Both the position numbers and the translations under genes were made by a program. Positions 58,131-64,000 of a DNA stretch of 64,000 bases are shown one piece after another. Each line of letters opens with the position of its first letter. Positions within the stretch are counted from its first letter, which is position 1. The notes under the pieces are model-generated. The model was not told the origin of the DNA. It searched no databases and was given only the letters and a program-made list of their open reading frames with translations. Origin of the DNA: Eretmocerus hayati (Eukaryota > Arthropoda > Insecta > Hymenoptera > Aphelinidae); the NCBI GenBank assembly GCA_029851415.1, contig CM056743.1, positions 24,714,905 to 24,778,904 on the forward strand, in the 5' to 3' direction.

Positions 58131-59685
58131 GCCATAGAGTACGATTTTTTTTTCATTCAAAATTGTGTTTAGACGGCATTTTCACACCCAAAATCGATCG
58201 ATATGCCTCTGATTGATCATAAAGAAGCCATGCCTGAAAGAAACGTATCATTGAGTCCTCAAATACACAGTTTATAGGTCAGAAAAAAATTACAAGACGT
58301 ACTTTTATGTGGGCCCAAGACATAATCGAGCAAAACAAAAAAAGTAGTTGAAACATCTATAATTCATCGTCATTAATAAAACTTCACACCACACGTTCGA
58401 TCTCGATTTTGAGAATCACGTGTCTGAAAAATGTCCTAACGACATGCTATCGACATAAAATTGTCTGTTCTTTCAAAGTCCATGATCTAAATTGGAGAAA
58501 GATAGTACTTGAAGCGAAAAAATGAGTATTTGCATCAAAATCTATACCTTTTATGAATAAAAACTTCATCCCGAATCACATTTTCATCGTGAAAATCGAT
58601 ACATCATCACTCGAGACGTTGATTTATCCAATTTGCAGACTCTCTCAACCTCAGAATCATATAACACCAGAATGCAGTTTTTACATTCGGAGTAGCATCA
58701 TACTGCGGACAAGTTCTTGATCACGCTGGTATGCGCACATTTATTCTAGACTTATCGTCAAGATTTTGTTCTTCCGGAACCAATGTCCGTCAGAGCCTTT
58801 TTTAGAATATGATCAATTAGATAGGTTTACAGCATGGAATTGTCTATTCTTTCACATTATCTATAGTCAGAACTGAAATATGATGACATTTCAAGCAAGA
58901 AAAATGGTCCTCTTTGAAAAATTCCCTCTTGCACGTTATGCAGCGTTAGTACGATTCAAACTAAGAAGTCGCTACGAAGGCGTTCAACACCGACGCTGAC
59001 TTCATATTTTAAGAAAACAGACAAATCTACGGAAGAAGCCTGTCTTATGATCATTTTTAAGGTTTCTTACGGATATGGGTTGGGAAAAAACAAAGGTTTG
59101 ATGACGAGTCTATGACACGCAATTGAGAACTTATTATAATCGACACTTATCCGGTTCAATGCTATTCCGGATGTCAATGCTGCATCCCAAAAGTCTGCAG
59201 ATTTCATGTTTCGATGTCTTGAGTGACAGTGTATCGATTATCACGATGAGTATTAGATCTAATGAGGATTGAAATAGGAATGAAGTTTTCATTCAAAAAG
59301 GTAGATTTTCATGAAAATACGCATTTTCTCGCTTCAAACTGCATCTTATCATAATTCTGATCACGGGGTGGGAAAGGCGACCGACAATTTCACGTCGATA
59401 ACATCGCATGACATCTTTCCAGGAGCTATTTGATGTTCAGAATTGAGACCGAAAGGGTTGAAAAGTCTTGATGACGATGAAAAGGCGTTCCAACAATTTT
59501 TTTTGTTTCGGTCAATATCTTGGGCCCAGATACGTCTTTTTTAATTTTTCTGACTCATACGCTTTGTAGTTTAAGGCGTAATGACAAGATTTAAAAATTT
59601 GACCTTCCAGAGGCATATCTACCGATTTGGGTGAGAAAATGCTTTCTACACAAAAATCTGAATGAAAAAAATCGTACATTTTGGC
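58131..59685. repeat. Large diverged foldback element
   Basis: Arms of about 520 and 500 bp (58,131 to about 58,650; about 59,185 to 59,685) run from GCCATAGAGTACGATTTTTT and its complement inward through ATATGCCTCT, GGGCCCAAGA and GAAATTGTC-type blocks in mirrored order. Identity is moderate. The centre (about 58,840-58,930) repeats a segment of the left arm (58,460-58,545), so the element has a compound structure. No coding frame. Confidence 0.8.
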
Positions 59686-59967
59686 AAAAAATGGAATGTG
59701 GCTCTTCGGGATCCCCTCGAATAGAGTTTTCCATCACACATTTTTCGAAGACTCAGACAAATTTTTGAGGGCTTTTTAGTACTCAAAAATTAAGATGTCA
59801 TGAATATGTGATTTCGGGCGTTCGTGGGTTGAAGACGAGACAATCGTGGATAAAGTGTTCGAATTATTATTTGAATTTTAAGCGTAATTCAAAAAGTATT
59901 TACGAGCGTCGCTTAGAGTGGTTTTGAAATTGAGTGTAATGAATGGTTACGGTAAAAGTTTGTAAAT

Positions 59968-60968
59968 AGACTAGGCGAAATCAGCGCCATCGCTGGAAAA
60001 ATTATTCCCATTGAATTTTTTTGCGGGGTCCCCTCCGGAAGACCCTTCTGAATCCAAAAATCCATGTGGCCAGTCGAAATTCGAATGCAAAATTGTTTAA
60101 ACTGAAATTGTTTAAACAAATTATCTATATCAACTTTTTCCGTCCCAAAGCAAATTATTAAGGTAATTTGACCCATTTTAAACAGAAAATCTCTCTTGTC
60201 ATTTTTCTCTAAAATCCATTGTTTTTGAGCTATAAGCGTTTCAAAGTTGAAAAAACGTGAAAATTGCGATTTTCAACGGCTGAAAACAGTACGAAAAATG
60301 CAAAAATCTCATGTGGCCAGAGCGGAAAATTGTTGATTGGGATCTCCTTAACAATATCCGATAGCAACAATTCATGTTTCCGGGCGATAACCGTTTGTTT
60401 CTTCAATGTTAAGAATAGGTAGTTGCGCACGTTATAGCATAGGATATGGGCACGAGCAAGCAGACGACGCGCGGGCCGCCACAGTTGCATCTCTATGGCT
60501 ATAACGTGCGCAACTACCTATTGTTAACATTGAAGAAACAAACGGTTATCGCTCGGAAACAAGAATTGTTGCTATCGGATATTGTTAAGGAGATCCCAAT
60601 CAACAGTTTTCCGCTCTGGCCACATGAGATTTTTGCATTTTTCGTACTGTTTTCAGCCGTTGAAAATCGCAATTTTCACGTTTTTTCAACTTTGAAACGC
60701 TTATAGCTCAAAAACAATGGATTTTAGAGAAAAATGACGAGAGAGATTTTCTGTTTAAAATGGGTCAAATTACCTTAATATTTTGCTTTGGGACGGAAAA
60801 AGTTGATATAGATAATTTGTTTAAACAATTTCAGTTTAAACAATTTTGCATTCGAACTTCGACTGGCCACATGGATTTTTGGATTCAGAAGGGTCTTCCG
60901 GAGGGGATCCCGCAAAAAAATTCAATGGGAATAATTTTTCCAGCGATGGCGCTGATTTCGCCTAGTCT
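59968..60968. repeat. Large near-perfect foldback element
   Basis: Arms 59,968-60,441 and 60,494-60,968 begin AGACTAGGCGAAATCAGCG and match with very few differences. The spacer of about 50 bp is GC-rich (includes AGACGACGCGCGGGCCGCC). Mirrored 80-90 codon frames on both strands are nearly identical because of the palindrome. This is probably the youngest foldback here. Confidence 0.93.
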
Positions 60969-61461
60969 AAAAGGCCTTTTTATTATTCTGAGTTACTAGC
61001 TGTGATTAGTATGAGGTAGAATAACATTCAACAGTAGGACGGGTGTGTTTCGATTCCCAGAACAATGTCACCCGATATCCTGATAACGTTCCATACTGTC
61101 GAAGAAACCAAACCTCATCAGATAACATTCGTCAAGACCGGAATATCCTGGCGGATAAATCCGGATGACTTAATTCACTCACCTTCTTTATCGTATTATA
61201 ATCTGCGATAAGATTTTGATATCAATCATTCATCGCATCAAGGGGAGTTGTGCAACTGTTCATTACAGAATAATGAGCAGTACCCAGCAGTACCTTTGAG
61301 AGGGATATAATGATACTTACAACATCTGATACTGCAACACTGCTTGATTAATTAATTTACATTACATGGGCTTATTATCACGGCATTTTTAGTTTAAGAA
61401 AGACACTAAAATTTGTCTGGACAATATAAATTAAGCAATCGTTTTTTCTCAATTTTTTCAG
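60969..61461. other. No confirmed gene; coding-like patch
   Basis: 61,036-61,210 is richer in C and G than its surroundings and open in one frame for 58 codons (includes TFHTVEETKPHQITFVKTG). An acceptor-like TTCAACAG precedes it. It has no donor or partner that I can place. Confidence 0.3.
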
Positions 61462-61619
61462 CGCTAATGACAGTGCTCTACGATACATGGAATGTACCGA
61501 AAACTATATCATTATTCGAAAGACTCGCAAGAAATTATTTTCGTATCTCAAGTAACAACTCTTTCCGGGTCGAGCTGAAGGCAAGGGCCAAAATTGTCGC
61601 GAAATTGAAAAAAAAATAG
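61462..61619 (+). CDS. Candidate terminal exon of unidentified gene
   Basis: A strong polypyrimidine tract and acceptor (TTTTTTCTCAATTTTTTCAG, ending 61,461) precede 158 bp that stay open to TAG when entered in phase 1. That is the same phase as the secreted three-exon genes. It would encode about 52 residues, including LYDTWNVPKTISLFERLARN and a lysine-rich end. It lies 450 bp upstream of gene 3. No signal-peptide exon was found for it. Confidence 0.35.
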
Positions 61620-62075
61620 GTTCTACGGCCGTGTATAGAATGCTATTCTCTGACAAACTATGAGTTTAAGTTTGGACGAGGACACTTTTGCGCCAGATTT
61701 TGCTAAAAGATTAAGACTGTCAAATTCAACTTTTGCATCCTTGTTTCTCAATCCAATAAATTTACTCGTTTGTTTGTGATCGTATGATGTGAGTTACTTA
61801 TGCAACAATCAATCATTGGGCAAAGCTTTGGTTGCGTCATTATCATTGCTCATGCATGCGGAAATTTTGAGGCAATTTCTCTTGCATTATTTCAATTTTC
61901 CTTAAAACACTCGTTACCTCTACTTGAGCTAGAATTCAGAATCGTTATACCTAGTGAGATTCCTGAAAAAATTGGTCTGTGGAGTATAATCATGTTACGC
62001 TCACGTGCACGGTCTTTTTCAAAAAAAGCCGTAACAAGGATATTGCGATCCATTAAGTTTAGGCGACAATCGTGA

Positions 62076-63222
62076 ATGAGAACCAAAATGCTGCGGTCGT
62101 CGTTTTTGTCTCTCGCACTTTTCATCGCTTCGCAAAATTGTGCATCCATACCCGAAGTTCTCATCCGAGGTAAATAATAGAAATTTCAATGTAATTTTAT
62201 TGTATATCCTCAATTTTAGTATTGAACAGTATCGCCATCTAAGAAATTGGAATCGGTTATTCATTAGATGGTGTTGGGCTTCTGATGGATCAAGAGCATC
62301 GAGGTACATCCCGTGGAATTGACGCGCGAGATGTGTTCAAGATCGTCTCCCCAAATGGAATTACAGACATGCTTTTGGGTAGAATTAAACGTCATGATGA
62401 CTCTCCAGGACCGCTTGACTTGCATTCAGAATATACTCTCAGACTTCATAATTTTGATAATACTTTGAGAGATCTGGTCATCCTGCCAAGGAATTTCCTC
62501 TTGGATTTAAGTAAGTATATTTGCACGCACAGTTACCATTCAGGAAAATTTTGAGACAATATTACTATGATCGTTCAGATTTTTTACGTGAAGATACAGT
62601 TTTTGAAAACATTGATTCAAAAAATTTGAAAATCGTTGTTTTCAAAGCACTGATGAAATATAATAGCTTGAAATACGATTCAAGTAAAAACAACTTGCAT
62701 TCAAACAATCGCGTTAAGATTTCTATAAATCTTGACCTTTTTAGTAAGATTTTTTAAAGAAGATGTCAGTTTTCTACGGAAATCTATGAGCAGACAAGAT
62801 GAAAGGCCGCAAAATTATGACATAAATTGACTCACTCACAAACAACATGAGCATTGAAAGTGTCACGTATATTCTGGCATAGTAATTCGAACCATCATTT
62901 TTAATAAAATAAAAAAAAAACATCAATATACTTTGATTCAAACTTTCAATTATTCTAAACAATTTCAGCAAACGTCAAATTTAATCCTAGCAACGATTGG
63001 GGCTTCCACGTGGGTAATTGGTACGTAATTCGCAAAATGGGTAATGATGGCAAAAGCTTGCTTTCGCGCAGTACTTCAACCGATAATCGCAGGGGCCCTT
63101 GGATGAACTCGCGGTTCAATGAATTTGATGAATCTGATGATGGTTGGTTCACACATCATGATGCCACAGTTACACCAGACGTGGATAATAACAATACAGA
63201 TGATGACCAACGAGAATATTAA
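62076..63222 (+). CDS. Secreted protein with three-exon phase-1 structure (gene 3)
   Basis: Exons 62,076-62,169, 62,268-62,510 and 62,969-63,222, GT-AG introns, both phase 1; 196 residues. Exon 1 encodes a signal peptide, MRTKMLRSSFLSLALFIASQ then NCA; a second ATG at 62,088 would serve as well. The mature part has no cysteine; it includes RRGPWMNSRFNEFDESDDGW and ends acidic (NNNTDDDQREY). Architecture (signal exon plus two exons, all phase 1) matches genes 1 and 2, but no sequence similarity was seen, so shared descent is not shown. I do not recognise the family. An extracellular protein is the safe statement. Introns are short (98 and 458 bp). Confidence 0.7.
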
Positions 63223-63629
63223 ATTTGTAAAATGAACAGCATAATTTCAATAGTTGTATTTCAAACAACTACTTCAATCTCAAATGATGAGAGTATAACC
63301 AAACGACATTCAATTCATTGCTCGTTTGATTTTTAGATGCTCGATATGTAACAATGGAATTTGTGAGGAAATGTATTAAGAACGATTGACTGCTTGTAAA
63401 ATGATGCCACAAAATGACGGTGTAGTAGTCCAGAAAAAATTGTCCCCCTTATTGGATAGCATGAAAGTCGAAGACATACTAGACCAGTGAATGAGATAAT
63501 ATATAAGTATGAATGAGAAGTATTTTTGACGAAAGTTGTCTCATTCTTTGGTTGTCATTCTCAGGTTTTATGTAGCTGCCTACATGCATTTTCCTTACTC
63601 GCGGAGAGTTCCTCCCAGAGATTGAATAA
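63223..63629. other. 3' flank of gene 3, no further gene
   Basis: Probably contains the 3' UTR. No additional exon is seen. Confidence 0.4.
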
Positions 63630-64000
63630 TAAGGGGTGGTGAGTAGGTCCGATTATACACGTGCTTGCAAAAAAAGTTTGCTTTTTGGGTCTGGGCGCCC
63701 CCCGAGGCTCCCGTGGCAACTTCAATTCCCCCGGAAAATCCATACGTTATTCTATGTATTTTGACGCGCTGAATCGATTCTTCGAGGTTGCTTTCCCGAA
63801 TTCCGAATACTTTTTTTCTTATTAAGAACTTCGTGCGCAAAATTGAAGATTTTGCCAATATCTCGAGTTAAATGCATTTTCCGGGTAAGCTTCAACGGAT
63901 CAAAGTTGTAGATCGTGGAATTTCCCACAAAAAAAGTTCTGCACAAGGAAATGAAAATCTGAGTCGGTAAGTGCGTGAGAAGTGCTCGGCGCGGTCAACA
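63630..64000 (+). repeat. Dispersed repeat, direct copy of 37,540-37,880, cut by window end
   Basis: Shares CTATGTATTTTGACGCGCTG and CAAAGTTGTAGATCGTGG...ACAAAAAAAGTTCTGCAC with the 37.5-kb copy. It continues beyond the window. Confidence 0.7.

Noticed and set aside
59913..60999. Near-identical 80-90 codon frames on opposite strands (beginning MGQITLI)
   Set aside because: They are the two arms of one inverted repeat and resemble no known protein.
62076..63222. Gene 3 as a third CS-alpha-beta member
   Set aside because: The mature part has no cysteine framework. Only exon number and phase are shared.

Overview
The window is eukaryotic and looks like an insect nuclear genome: AT-rich, spliced genes with GT-AG introns, a BEL/Pao retrotransposon, a Penelope-like element, piggyBac-like MITEs and many foldback elements. 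A parasitoid hymenopteran is my best guess, from the run of small secreted cysteine-rich genes beside dense repeats; no single feature proves it. There are no operons and no CRISPR arrays, and I saw no tRNA genes.

Layout. 1-4,830: gene-poor, with two foldback elements and degenerate tandem repeats. 4,836-19,690: a tandem array of about 588-bp units, each with an exon-like segment bounded by splice-like sites. Its first unit is split by an intact 8.35-kb BEL/Pao element (4,917-13,268, TSD AGGTG), and it is split again by a 5'-truncated Penelope-like element with a GIY-YIG domain and a hammerhead-like ribozyme core (about 16,987-17,858). 20,440-23,520: a second tandem array with a 125-bp core kept nearly unchanged. 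24,400-28,500: MITEs, foldbacks and a candidate minus-strand gene start near 25.5 kb.

29,703-63,222 holds the recognisable host genes. Two three-exon genes (29,703-32,055 and 43,483-48,725) encode secreted proteins with cysteine spacing C-x11-C-x3-C-x12..17-C-x3..5-C-x-C. This is the CS-alpha-beta (defensin or scorpion-toxin fold) pattern, about one module per exon, joined at phase-1 introns. A third secreted-protein gene (62,076-63,222) has the same three-exon, phase-1 plan but almost no cysteine. Four exon-like orphans (40.1, 50.3, 51.9 and 61.5 kb) may be further or decayed genes. A complete six-exon UBE2Q-family ubiquitin-conjugating enzyme lies at 53,344-56,388 (minus). An intronless low-complexity gene of unknown function lies at 36,071-36,961.

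At least ten foldback or terminal-inverted-repeat elements lie between and inside these genes, and several have enlarged the introns of the second cysteine-rich gene. The most interesting material is the two-module CS-alpha-beta-like gene pair, the spliced-looking tandem exon array, the conserved core of the second array, and the concentration of foldbacks. Everything was read by eye: exon boundaries come from splice motifs and unbroken reading frames, not from transcripts.
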